Shown here: in pieces, positions 1 to 6,568 of the stretch | Layout of the letters: every line of letters begins with the position of its first letter | How positions within the stretch are numbered: the stretch's first letter is position 1 | Assembly (NCBI GenBank): GCA_030043285.1 | Contig: JASHXZ010000223.1 | Span: 1-6,568, forward strand | Length of the DNA stretch: 6,568 nt | Direction of reading: 5' to 3' | Source of the DNA: Xanthobacteraceae bacterium | GTDB lineage: Bacteria > Pseudomonadota > Alphaproteobacteria > Rhizobiales > Xanthobacteraceae | The notes under the pieces: model-generated | Seen by the model: only the letters and a program-made list of their open reading frames with translations | Databases searched by the model: none | What the model was told of the DNA's origin: nothing | Program-made: the position numbers and the translations under genes

Positions 1-2
1 CG

Positions 3-830
<828 letters not shown>

Positions 831-846
831 CGCAAGATTGCCGCAA

Positions 847-866
847 GGCGACGCTACGGCGTCGCC
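847..866. terminator. Perfect 8-bp stem-loop at the convergent gene junction, possible bidirectional terminator
   Basis: GGCGACGC (847-854) is followed by the loop TACG and its exact complement GCGTCGCC (859-866). The structure overlaps the last codons and the TAG stop (854-856) of the minus-strand hydrolase and begins 16 bases after the stop of the reductase gene. A perfect stem between converging genes suits a two-way transcription barrier. No run of T follows on either strand, so it is not a standard intrinsic terminator. It could instead assist Rho or protect mRNA 3' ends. Confidence 0.45.
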
Positions 867-2863
867 GACGGCCGCAAAGGCAGCGGCGCTTGTGGCGTCG
901 GTGCCGGCGCGTTTTGCGGGGCGGGTGCGACCGCAGGCGCAGGATTGAGCGGCGGCAGCGGTGTGGCGCTCACCGCTGGCGGCTCCGGCACGCCGAGCAC
1001 GCCGCGCACGGCGGGCAGCGCCGCGTCGGCCATTGCCGCATAACCTTCGGCGGTCGGATGCACCGCGCCGCCATAAACGGCGCTATAGACCCCCCACAGC
1101 GCATCGTGAATGTCGGTCGGCTTCAAGGTCGCCGGAATACCTTCCGGATAAGTCATGGCCGTGAAGTAGCTGTCGTTTGCGGTCCTGATCCAACGCCCGC
1201 GCGGCGCATAGGGCAGATAGTCGCTGGCCGGATACGAGCAGGCCAGCGGGTCCTCGGCGGCGGCGACCAGATTGCTGACGAAGCTCGTGCCGTTGGGCGA
1301 AAAACAATCGCGGTCGAACACCGGATCGTCCGGCGCGTGCACGCACATGCCGTGCTTCTCGAATTCGGCCTGGTGCGAATCGACGAACGTCATGCGGTCC
1401 TTGAGCGGATCGCGGCAGATTTGGCTGCCATCGCAGGTCGCCAGCGCCTTCAGGGTCGGAAGGAATTTTTGGTCGACAAATTCTGCTGCCGCACGCAGCC
1501 GCTCGGCATCCGCGCCAAATGCCGGATGAATGTCGAGACCGTCGCGGCCGCCCGGGCACGGCTTGTTTGGTGCCTGCATCGCGGGGTTGGCGTAGGACAC
1601 GTAAACCACGCGCGACAGGTCGCCGTCGACGAACGGCTTGAGCGCGACGCGCAGCTTGGCGAATTCACCGGGCAGGTTCCGATCCAACGCGCGTTGGGAA
1701 TCCTGCACGCCGACGATGCCGCCGCCGCGGCCCAGAATGACGCGTTCGGTCGTCGCGTCGACGATAACGTTGCCGACCAGCGCGGCGAAGCTCACGTCAT
1801 TGGCGCCGATGGTCAGCAGCACCATGTCGAGCGTGCGCTGCGGCTGCACGCGATGGGCGGCGGCCATCAGGTCCTTCAGCTCGGAAAGCTGCGCGGGCGA
1901 ACTGCCGGGGCAGCTGTCGATGCCGACAACAGCCGGGCAATCGTCGGTCATTTGGCTGCCGAACATGCCGTCATCGATCGAAGCACCGGTGCACGCGAGC
2001 GGCAGAAACGTCACCGCGATGTGTCGTTGCTCCACGGCGAGCGCCAGCGCGGTGCGCAGCTGATAGCTGTAGAGCGAGCGATGGCAGGCCGGGCTCATCC
2101 AGCGTGCGCCGTGCCGCGCCCAATCTTTGGCGGTACCATCGCTGGTTGTTGCGTTCTCGCAGGAATGGTCGCCGACAAAGCCGGCGCGGCTCGGCCGGAA
2201 ATATTGCGTGCCGGTGCCGAGGCGGCGGAAGCAGAAGCTGCCTTCGAGCCGCACCGCGCGATCCGGATTGCCTTCGCCGGCGGCGATGGAATCACCGAGG
2301 CCGGCGATCAACACGTCGCGGACCGCAATCTCAGTCGTGACCCGTTGCGCGGTGCCGTCGCCAAGCGGAACATCGACGGTGGCTACGGTGGTGCGGCCGT
2401 AGCGCACGCGCAGCTTGACCTCGTCCTCGCAGGCGGCGGTCATTTGGCGCAGGGGCCCATCGCCGTCATCGAAAGTCCAGGCGCAGGTGGCGCCCGGCGG
2501 CAGCGGGCCGGAGACGAAGACCCCGATCGGATGATCGCGCGGCGCCAGGTAGTTCTCGCTGACGCCGTCGCGCTCGCAGGTCAGCAACAGCTTGCCGAAC
2601 TTGTCGACGCACAGGTGGTCGACCACGTCGCGCGCCCAGCCCAAGCCGCCGCTGGCGCGCTCGAGGCGGCGCTCGGCGGCGAGCACGCCGTCGCCGCGGC
2701 TGGCCGCGACCTGGCCCATGAAATCGGCGTCGTTGCGGAACAGGCGAAACCGGTTCTTCACCTCCCAGGCGATGTGAAAATTGCCGGTATCGGCGAGTTG
2801 CGCCAGCGCCGCATTGATCGGCGCAACGACAAGGAATGCGGCGAGAACGACCGAAAGACGCAT
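854..2863 (-). CDS. Secreted SGNH/GDSL-family hydrolase (esterase/lipase-like) with Pro-rich tail
   Basis: This is a probable exported serine esterase, 669 residues; the substrate is unknown. I chose the ATG at 2861-2863 because it opens a classic signal peptide, MRLSVVLAAFLVVAPINAALA, cleaved before Q22. The frame stays open to 3007, but that 48-residue Arg-rich extension would bury the signal. Upstream of the ATG only a weak GCGAAAG could serve as ribosome site. Residues 23-185 form a beta-rich region with CAWTFDDGDG near 127, which loosely recalls PKD-like folds. The catalytic region follows: GLGDSIAAGEGN with nucleophile Ser192, LACTGAS with oxyanion Gly293, LTIGANDVSF with Asn355, and GGAVHPTAEGY with His602. 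The position of the usual DxxH aspartate is Gly599. Sixteen cysteines, an even number, lie in the mature part and suit disulfides outside the cytoplasm. The last 45 residues are Pro/Ala-rich and probably a linker or wall-spanning tail. The motif pattern is nearest the actinobacterial GDSL lipase type. The gene is divergent from the membrane-protein gene. Confidence 0.88.
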   Translation of the reverse strand: MRLSVVLAAFLVVAPINAALAQLADTGNFHIAWEVKNRFRLFRNDADFMGQVAASRGDGVLAAERRLERASGGLGWARDVVDHLCVDKFGKLLLTCERDGVSENYLAPRDHPIGVFVSGPLPPGATCAWTFDDGDGPLRQMTAACEDEVKLRVRYGRTTVATVDVPLGDGTAQRVTTEIAVRDVLIAGLGDSIAAGEGNPDRAVRLEGSFCFRRLGTGTQYFRPSRAGFVGDHSCENATTSDGTAKDWARHGARWMSPACHRSLYSYQLRTALALAVEQRHIAVTFLPLACTGASIDDGMFGSQMTDDCPAVVGIDSCPGSSPAQLSELKDLMAAAHRVQPQRTLDMVLLTIGANDVSFAALVGNVIVDATTERVILGRGGGIVGVQDSQRALDRNLPGEFAKLRVALKPFVDGDLSRVVYVSYANPAMQAPNKPCPGGRDGLDIHPAFGADAERLRAAAEFVDQKFLPTLKALATCDGSQICRDPLKDRMTFVDSHQAEFEKHGMCVHAPDDPVFDRDCFSPNGTSFVSNLVAAAEDPLACSYPASDYLPYAPRGRWIRTANDSYFTAMTYPEGIPATLKPTDIHDALWGVYSAVYGGAVHPTAEGYAAMADAALPAVRGVLGVPEPPAVSATPLPPLNPAPAVAPAPQNAPAPTPQAPLPLRPSATP

Positions 2864-3120
2864 GGGCTTTCGCAAAGGAAGGGTTAACGCCGGACCATTA
2901 GCATGAGTGTTGCGGCGGAAATGTGAGGCCCACGCGGCCCAAAGTGTTGCCCAAAAGCCGCGGCTGCGGCGCTTCCCAGCGCGCCGGCGAGGTCGCCTCT
3001 CCAACATTCATCCTGCGTTCACGTTCGCTCTGACACTTTGCCGCGGGTTCAAAAGCCCGCGTCCCACCGCAATAAAGCCTCTCCGGGGCCGCGTTGCCGT
3101 CCGTTGCCATCCCGGTCGTC
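2864..3120. promoter_or_regulatory. Divergent intergenic region between hydrolase and membrane-protein genes
   Basis: This 257-bp stretch should hold the promoters of both flanking genes, because they start from its two ends. I could not find a convincing -35/-10 pair on either strand. Visible elements are a single TTAACC half-site on the minus strand (complement of 2882-2887), an AGTGTTGC direct repeat at 2906-2913 and 2943-2950, an inverted 8-mer pair (CAAAGTGT at 2940-2947 and ACACTTTG at 3033-3040), the 10-bp palindrome AGCCGCGGCT at 2956-2965, and the hairpin at 3042-3061. The promoter role is inferred from gene arrangement only. Confidence 0.5.
3042..3061 (+). other. Hairpin in the probable 5' leader of the membrane-protein gene
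   Basis: As plus-strand RNA, CGCGGGUU (3042-3049) pairs with AGCCCGCG (3054-3061) around a CAAA loop, giving eight pairs including one G-U wobble. On the minus strand the wobble becomes an A-C mismatch, so the structure favours plus-strand RNA. It lies about 60 bases before the ATG at 3121 and has no T-run after it, so it is not an intrinsic terminator. Whether it is transcribed at all is unknown. Confidence 0.35.
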
Positions 3121-4791
3121 ATGCTCGATGTAACGCAGTCACCCGGTCTCGCCTTCGAGCTTGCGCCGGAACAGCCCGCGATCGATCGCGGGGCCGCGGC
3201 GCGCCCAGTCGAATTCGGCCGGCGCACGATCGCGCTTGTTTTCGTCGCCCTGCTGGCGATGGCGTCGATCCCGATTCTCCTTCATCCGCTGCCGCCGCTG
3301 TCCGATTACGTCAATCATCTGGCGCGCATGCACGTGATCGCGTCGATCAACAGCGATCCCGATCTGGCGCGCTATTACGAGATCGACTGGCAGGTCATTC
3401 CCAACCTGATGATGGATTTGATCGTGCCGCAATTCGAGCGGCTGATGAACGTCTATCTGGCCGGGCAGGTCTATACGCTGCTGAGCTTCGCCCTGATCGT
3501 GTCGGGGACGTTGGCGTTGCACCGCCGGCTGTTCGGGCGCTGGTCGCCGTTGCCGCTTATCGCGTTCGCGCTGCTCTACAACAATGTCTTTCTGGTCGGC
3601 ACGATGAACTACGTGTTCGGCATCGGGCTTATGCTGTGGGCCGTCACGGCATGGATCGCGCTGCGCGAACGCAGCTTTTTGTTGCGGCTGCCGGTTTCGA
3701 TGCTGTTCGTGCTGGCGCTGTTCTTCTGCCATCTGTTTTCGCTCGGCGTATACGGCCTGGCGCTGCTCGCTTTCGAGCTGCATCGGCTGTGGACGTCGTA
3801 TGCGCGGCTGCGCGGCGCCGCGCCCGGTGCGGCGCGCCGCCGCTTGCCGGCGCTGCTGGTCGACTTCGTCGCTACCGGCCTGCCGTTCTTGCCGGTGCTG
3901 CCGCTCCTGATGATGAGCCCGACCTGGGGGCTGTGGCAGGGCCTGTCCTGGGAGCTTCCCGGCAAGATCGACGGCATGATCTTCGTGATCGAGGTGTACT
4001 CGCACTCGGTCGCGCTGTTGCTGATCGGCATCGTCGCCTTTCTGGTCGGTTGGGCGTTGCGCGACCGCATTGTGTCGTTCCACGCTTTCGGCATCGCCGT
4101 GTTGGCGGTCGGCGCTGTTATCTACTTGGCGCTGCCGCGCATGCTGTTCGACACTTATATGGCCGACCAGCGTCTGCCGATCTCGCTTGTCTTCATCCTG
4201 CTTGCCTGCATCGACCTCGACCTGCGCCAGCGCAACGTGCGGCGCGGTTTGATGGTGGCGCTGTTCGCGTTGGTCGCCATCCGGGTGGCTGAAGTCGAGG
4301 ACGCATGGCAGCAGCTGTCACCCGGAATCGACTCGTTCCGCCAATCGGTGCAGCTTATCGACCGCGGCGCCAAGGTCATGGTCGCCTACGCGGATCCGGA
4401 CGACGGCAGCGGACTTGGCGATTACGGCCTGGTCCACGCCGACTGCATCGCCCTGATCGAACGCTCCGCGCTGGTGACGACCGAATTCACCGTCATGGGC
4501 AAGCAGGTTCTGCACGCCCGGCCCGAATATCGCGGCCGCGTCGACACCTTGGACGGCACGCCGCCCGGGATCGACCAACTGGTCGATGTCGCCGACAACT
4601 CCAGTTCAGGGATCGGTCATTACTGGCGCCATTGGACGACGGATTACGATTATCTCTACGTGCTCTTCACCGACGATAATTTCGAAAATCCCGATCCGGG
4701 GCATCTCGAGCCGATCTTCGCCGGCCACCGCTTCATGCTCTATCGCATCCAGCATTCGCAGATTGCGACGGCGAGCAAGGCGACGAAGTAA
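3121..4791 (+). CDS. Polytopic inner-membrane protein with GT-C glycosyltransferase-like topology, function unknown
   Basis: I do not recognise a characterised family. From the ATG at 3121 the product is 556 residues; a TTG at 3094 in the same frame would add nine. Neither has a clear Shine-Dalgarno sequence. About 11 hydrophobic helices are visible, near residues 35-55, 114-134, 143-160, 162-180, 190-205, 207-220, 243-265, 294-312, 320-338, 352-366 and 377-389. Arg-rich loops (HRRLFGR, RERSFLLR, the 221-242 loop, RQRNVRRG) all fall on one side, which places the N-terminus inside, the first large loop (56-113) outside and the 165-residue C-terminal domain outside. The first outer loop opens with SDYVNHLARMH (Asp62, Asn65, His66). 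An acidic residue just after helix 1 is typical of GT-C enzymes, which use polyprenyl-phosphate sugars as donors. The soluble domain includes a DYDYLYVLF strand. The fold assignment is inference; a transporter-like or structural role is not excluded. It is divergent from the hydrolase gene and convergent with the Bug gene. Confidence 0.85.
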   Translation: MLDVTQSPGLAFELAPEQPAIDRGAAARPVEFGRRTIALVFVALLAMASIPILLHPLPPLSDYVNHLARMHVIASINSDPDLARYYEIDWQVIPNLMMDLIVPQFERLMNVYLAGQVYTLLSFALIVSGTLALHRRLFGRWSPLPLIAFALLYNNVFLVGTMNYVFGIGLMLWAVTAWIALRERSFLLRLPVSMLFVLALFFCHLFSLGVYGLALLAFELHRLWTSYARLRGAAPGAARRRLPALLVDFVATGLPFLPVLPLLMMSPTWGLWQGLSWELPGKIDGMIFVIEVYSHSVALLLIGIVAFLVGWALRDRIVSFHAFGIAVLAVGAVIYLALPRMLFDTYMADQRLPISLVFILLACIDLDLRQRNVRRGLMVALFALVAIRVAEVEDAWQQLSPGIDSFRQSVQLIDRGAKVMVAYADPDDGSGLGDYGLVHADCIALIERSALVTTEFTVMGKQVLHARPEYRGRVDTLDGTPPGIDQLVDVADNSSSGIGHYWRHWTTDYDYLYVLFTDDNFENPDPGHLEPIFAGHRFMLYRIQHSQIATASKATK

Positions 4792-4843
4792 TCTGCGAGC
4801 AGCTTGGCTTCCAGTTTCACGGCGGGACGCGACGGCTTTTCGG

Positions 4844-5875
4844 TCACTCCCCGCTTCCGCCGCCGGCGCGCATCGCGCCTTGCGCGGCCTTGGCGATGTC
4901 CGGCGGCATGGCGAACGCGTCGTCGAGAATTTGCGCCACCCGCGCGCCGCTGATTTCCCCGATCTCCAAGCCTTCCTTCTCGGCTTGGGCGATGAAGCCA
5001 GGATCGTTCATGGCGGCGTGAAACGCCGCCCGCAGCGCCGCGACCCGCTCGGCCGGGACGCCCGGCGGCGCCAGGATCGGCCGGTCCATCCCGAGCGGGG
5101 AGAGCACCAGGCGGAGAATATTTTTGGTCCGCGCGTCCTTGGCGAACTCCTCGATCGCCGGCGTATCGGGAAACAGCGGATTGCGCGCCATGCCGATCTG
5201 TATAGGCACGTTCACCTTGTTCTGCGGAAACCAGTCCGGCCGCGTCGAGCGGATTGAGGAAATCAGTCCGCCGCAGCGGCCCTGCACCTCGCCGCGCTCC
5301 ATCGCCAGATAAATGTCGTTGCCGCCGGTATAGCCGGCGATGACCTTGATCTTGGTGCCGAACAGATTGTCGAGCATGATCGGCATGGTTTCCATCTGCG
5401 AGCCGGCGCCGGTCGAGCCGACCGTGAACGGCTTTTTGCGCATGTCCGCCCAGGTGGCGATGCCGGAGGAGTGCCAGGCGACGCAGATGCCGGTCGAGGC
5501 GTCGATGCTGCCGATCCAGTTCATGCGGCGCGGATCGAAATTCGCCGCCTTGATGCCGTAGAGCGGCGCGAACGGGACGCTGGAGTGGACGAGGCCGAGT
5601 GTGCTGCCGTCCTTCGGCGCCACGGAATAGAGATACAACATGGCGCGGATGCCGCCGCCGCCCGGCATGTTCTGGATGACGATGTTCGGATTGCCCGGAA
5701 TGTGCGCGGCGAAGTACGGCGCGAAGGCCTGCGCGTAGGTGGCATAGCCACCGCCGGCGCCGGCACTGAGAATCCAGGAAATCGAACGGCCGCGATAAAA
5801 ATCGGCCACCGGATCGGCACGCGCCGCGAGACACGCGCAGAGCGTCAGCGCCAGCGCGAAAAGGCCGCGGCGCAT
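4844..5875 (-). CDS. Bug/TctC-family periplasmic solute-binding protein
   Basis: This 343-residue periplasmic receptor belongs to the tripartite tricarboxylate transporter family, whose members bind carboxylates or other small organic anions. The length is close to the family norm of about 320-340. The signal peptide is MRRGLFALALTLCACLAARA, probably cut before D21; the LCAC within it is a poor lipobox, so a soluble protein is more likely. Family landmarks are AGAGGGYATYAQAFAPYF at about 38-55, PGNPNIVIQNMPGGGGIRAM at 60-79, the mid-domain GSTGAGSQMETMP at about 153-165, and PPGVPAERVAALRAAFHAAM near 270-289. The start ATG is 6 bases beyond the TAA of the upstream VOC gene. I see no Shine-Dalgarno match there, so translational coupling to the VOC gene is plausible. 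No TctA or TctB membrane partner is in the window, so it is an orphan Bug protein as far as can be seen. The ligand cannot be read from sequence; the VOC neighbour suggests an aromatic or organic acid. Confidence 0.93.
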   Translation of the reverse strand: MRRGLFALALTLCACLAARADPVADFYRGRSISWILSAGAGGGYATYAQAFAPYFAAHIPGNPNIVIQNMPGGGGIRAMLYLYSVAPKDGSTLGLVHSSVPFAPLYGIKAANFDPRRMNWIGSIDASTGICVAWHSSGIATWADMRKKPFTVGSTGAGSQMETMPIMLDNLFGTKIKVIAGYTGGNDIYLAMERGEVQGRCGGLISSIRSTRPDWFPQNKVNVPIQIGMARNPLFPDTPAIEEFAKDARTKNILRLVLSPLGMDRPILAPPGVPAERVAALRAAFHAAMNDPGFIAQAEKEGLEIGEISGARVAQILDDAFAMPPDIAKAAQGAMRAGGGSGE

Positions 5876-5881
5876 CGCGCT

Positions 5882-6568
5882 TTACGCGGCAGCGACGTCG
5901 AGCAGCACGCCGTCGCAATCGGCCATCTGGTGCTGGCCGAGCGGACAGGAGCGGCGGAACAGCTCGAGCAGCGCCTTGCCTTCGGCGCCGGTGCCGACTG
6001 GCGTCGGCGCAAGCAGCGGATTTTCCGAGGCGATGCGCTCGACGTCTTCCTGGAATTTCTCGACGCTCTCGACCGTAAAACCGATGTGGTCCATGCCGGC
6101 GGTGATGATACCTGTGCCCTCATAGTCGGTGATGTCCCACGGCATGATGACGAGCGTCATGTGGCCGTCGGTCAGATAATGGTTGCGGTCGCCGGCGGCC
6201 TTGTTGGCGGGAAGGAGCTCGAATACGTCGCGATAGAACTCGGCCATGTCGTCGGGCCGCATGGTGCGCAGTGCCACGTGATCGATGTGACGCGGGTTGA
6301 TCTCGGACTTGGCCTCCTGGTCGCGATAGATCGAGGTGCGGTTCGCCATGGTCTTCTGCGAGATGTCGAACATGTTGCCGTCGGGATCGTGAGTGGAGAT
6401 GCCGGCGAACGGCCGGTTCGAGGGCCGCTTGAGCCATTGCACGGTCGGATATTTCTTGCGCATGCGGTCGAACGCGGTTTCGGCGTCCTCGACTTCGATG
6501 CCGAAATGGTCGAGCCCGGCCTTGCGCCCGGCGCGGCGCGGATTGATGTTGAGCCCGACATAACCGTC
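5882..6568 (-). CDS. VOC-superfamily (glyoxalase/extradiol-dioxygenase-like) protein with tandem domains, 5' partial
   Basis: The frame is open to the right edge, giving 228 visible residues; the ATG at 6461-6463 is internal because VOC sequence continues before it. Two VOC domains are present. The first is cut: only its second module remains, with LDHFGIEVEDAETAFDRM at 19-36 and the signature DPDGNMFDIS at about 61-70. The second is complete at about 90-228, with HIDHVALRT (His97), an EFYRDVFELLP helix, GHMTLVIM, then MDHIGFTVESVEKF (His161) and the closing strand DGVLLDVAA (Asp224). In this superfamily each beta-alpha-beta-beta-beta module can offer a metal ligand, often in a His-His-Glu set; here the final strands of both domains carry Asp where Glu is common. 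Tandem domains resemble type I extradiol dioxygenases and related lyases, but the exact reaction is not readable. It lies directly upstream of the Bug gene and is probably cotranscribed with it. Its own start and promoter are outside the window. Confidence 0.85.
   Translation of the reverse strand, partial: DGYVGLNINPRRAGRKAGLDHFGIEVEDAETAFDRMRKKYPTVQWLKRPSNRPFAGISTHDPDGNMFDISQKTMANRTSIYRDQEAKSEINPRHIDHVALRTMRPDDMAEFYRDVFELLPANKAAGDRNHYLTDGHMTLVIMPWDITDYEGTGIITAGMDHIGFTVESVEKFQEDVERIASENPLLAPTPVGTGAEGKALLELFRRSCPLGQHQMADCDGVLLDVAAA

Noticed and set aside
890..2887. A 665-codon open frame on the plus strand opposite the SGNH hydrolase.
   Set aside because: Its product is an Arg/Ala/His-rich string with no recognisable motif. 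The minus-strand frame has a signal peptide and all SGNH blocks. Long antisense frames are expected in GC-rich DNA.
2864..3007. A 48-residue N-terminal extension of the SGNH hydrolase.
   Set aside because: It is Arg-rich and would place the evident signal peptide inside the protein. The internal ATG at 2861-2863 fits a secreted enzyme.
3042..3070. A stretch resembling a tRNA T-arm (GCGGGTTCAAAAGCCCGC then TCCCACCGCA).
   Set aside because: The loop would have 8 rather than 7 bases, there is no CCA end, and no matching acceptor strand, D-arm or anticodon arm lies upstream.
3139..4083. A 314-codon minus-strand frame opposite the membrane-protein gene.
   Set aside because: It is a Gln/Arg/His-rich antisense shadow with no family signature.
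2907..4292. A 461-codon plus-strand frame overlapping the divergent region and the membrane-protein gene.
   Set aside because: The product is low-complexity Arg/Ala-rich, without helices or motifs. The overlapping frame encodes a coherent membrane topology.
4792..4843. A possible terminator between the convergent membrane-protein and Bug genes.
   Set aside because: No stem longer than a few base pairs and no T-run were found in this short gap.
4740..5918. A 392-codon minus-strand frame overlapping almost all of the Bug gene.
   Set aside because: It is a frame-shifted shadow rich in Arg. The Bug frame carries a signal peptide and all the family landmarks.

Overview
The window is visibly GC-rich, with strong G/C preference at third codon positions, genes on both strands and little non-coding DNA. 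The gene types suggest an alphaproteobacterium of the order Hyphomicrobiales (Rhizobiales), for example a Bradyrhizobium or Rhodopseudomonas relative. The pointers are a thioredoxin-reductase-like ferredoxin-NADP reductase with the C-terminal tail known from that group, an orphan Bug/TctC-type solute-binding protein, and a VOC-type ring-cleavage-like enzyme. This assignment is inference from gene content and composition, not from a marker gene.

Layout, left to right. (1) Positions 3-830, plus strand: the C-terminal four-fifths of a ferredoxin/flavodoxin-NADP reductase, cut by the left edge. (2) Positions 854-2863, minus strand: a large secreted SGNH/GDSL hydrolase with a signal peptide, an N-terminal beta-rich region, a cysteine-rich catalytic domain and a Pro/Ala-rich tail. 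It converges on gene 1, and a perfect 8-bp stem-loop sits across the junction. (3) Positions 2864-3120: a 257-bp divergent intergenic region, the only sizeable non-coding stretch. It holds a strong RNA-type hairpin and some short repeats but no clear promoter. (4) Positions 3121-4791, plus strand: an unrecognised polytopic membrane protein. Its predicted topology (about 11 helices, an acidic DxxNH motif in the first outer loop, a soluble C-terminal domain outside) resembles GT-C lipid-linked-sugar glycosyltransferases. (5) Positions 4844-5875, minus strand: a Bug/TctC-family periplasmic solute-binding protein. (6) Positions 5882-6568, minus strand: a VOC-superfamily protein with one partial and one complete VOC domain, cut by the right edge and lying 6 bases upstream of gene 5.

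Three functional units can be read. The reductase supplies or accepts electrons through ferredoxin or flavodoxin in the cytoplasm and looks independent. The secreted hydrolase and the membrane protein are divergently transcribed from one shared region; a common envelope-glycan or envelope-lipid role is possible but is inference only. The VOC enzyme and the Bug protein form a tight two-gene arrangement, probably part of a catabolic operon extending past the right edge, in which the Bug protein would capture an organic acid or aromatic acid and the VOC protein would act on a pathway intermediate. No RNA gene, insertion sequence, CRISPR array, phage gene or attachment site was seen. The most interesting items are the membrane protein and the SGNH hydrolase that lacks the usual DxxH aspartate. 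Nothing here clearly amounts to a new defence or mobile system.
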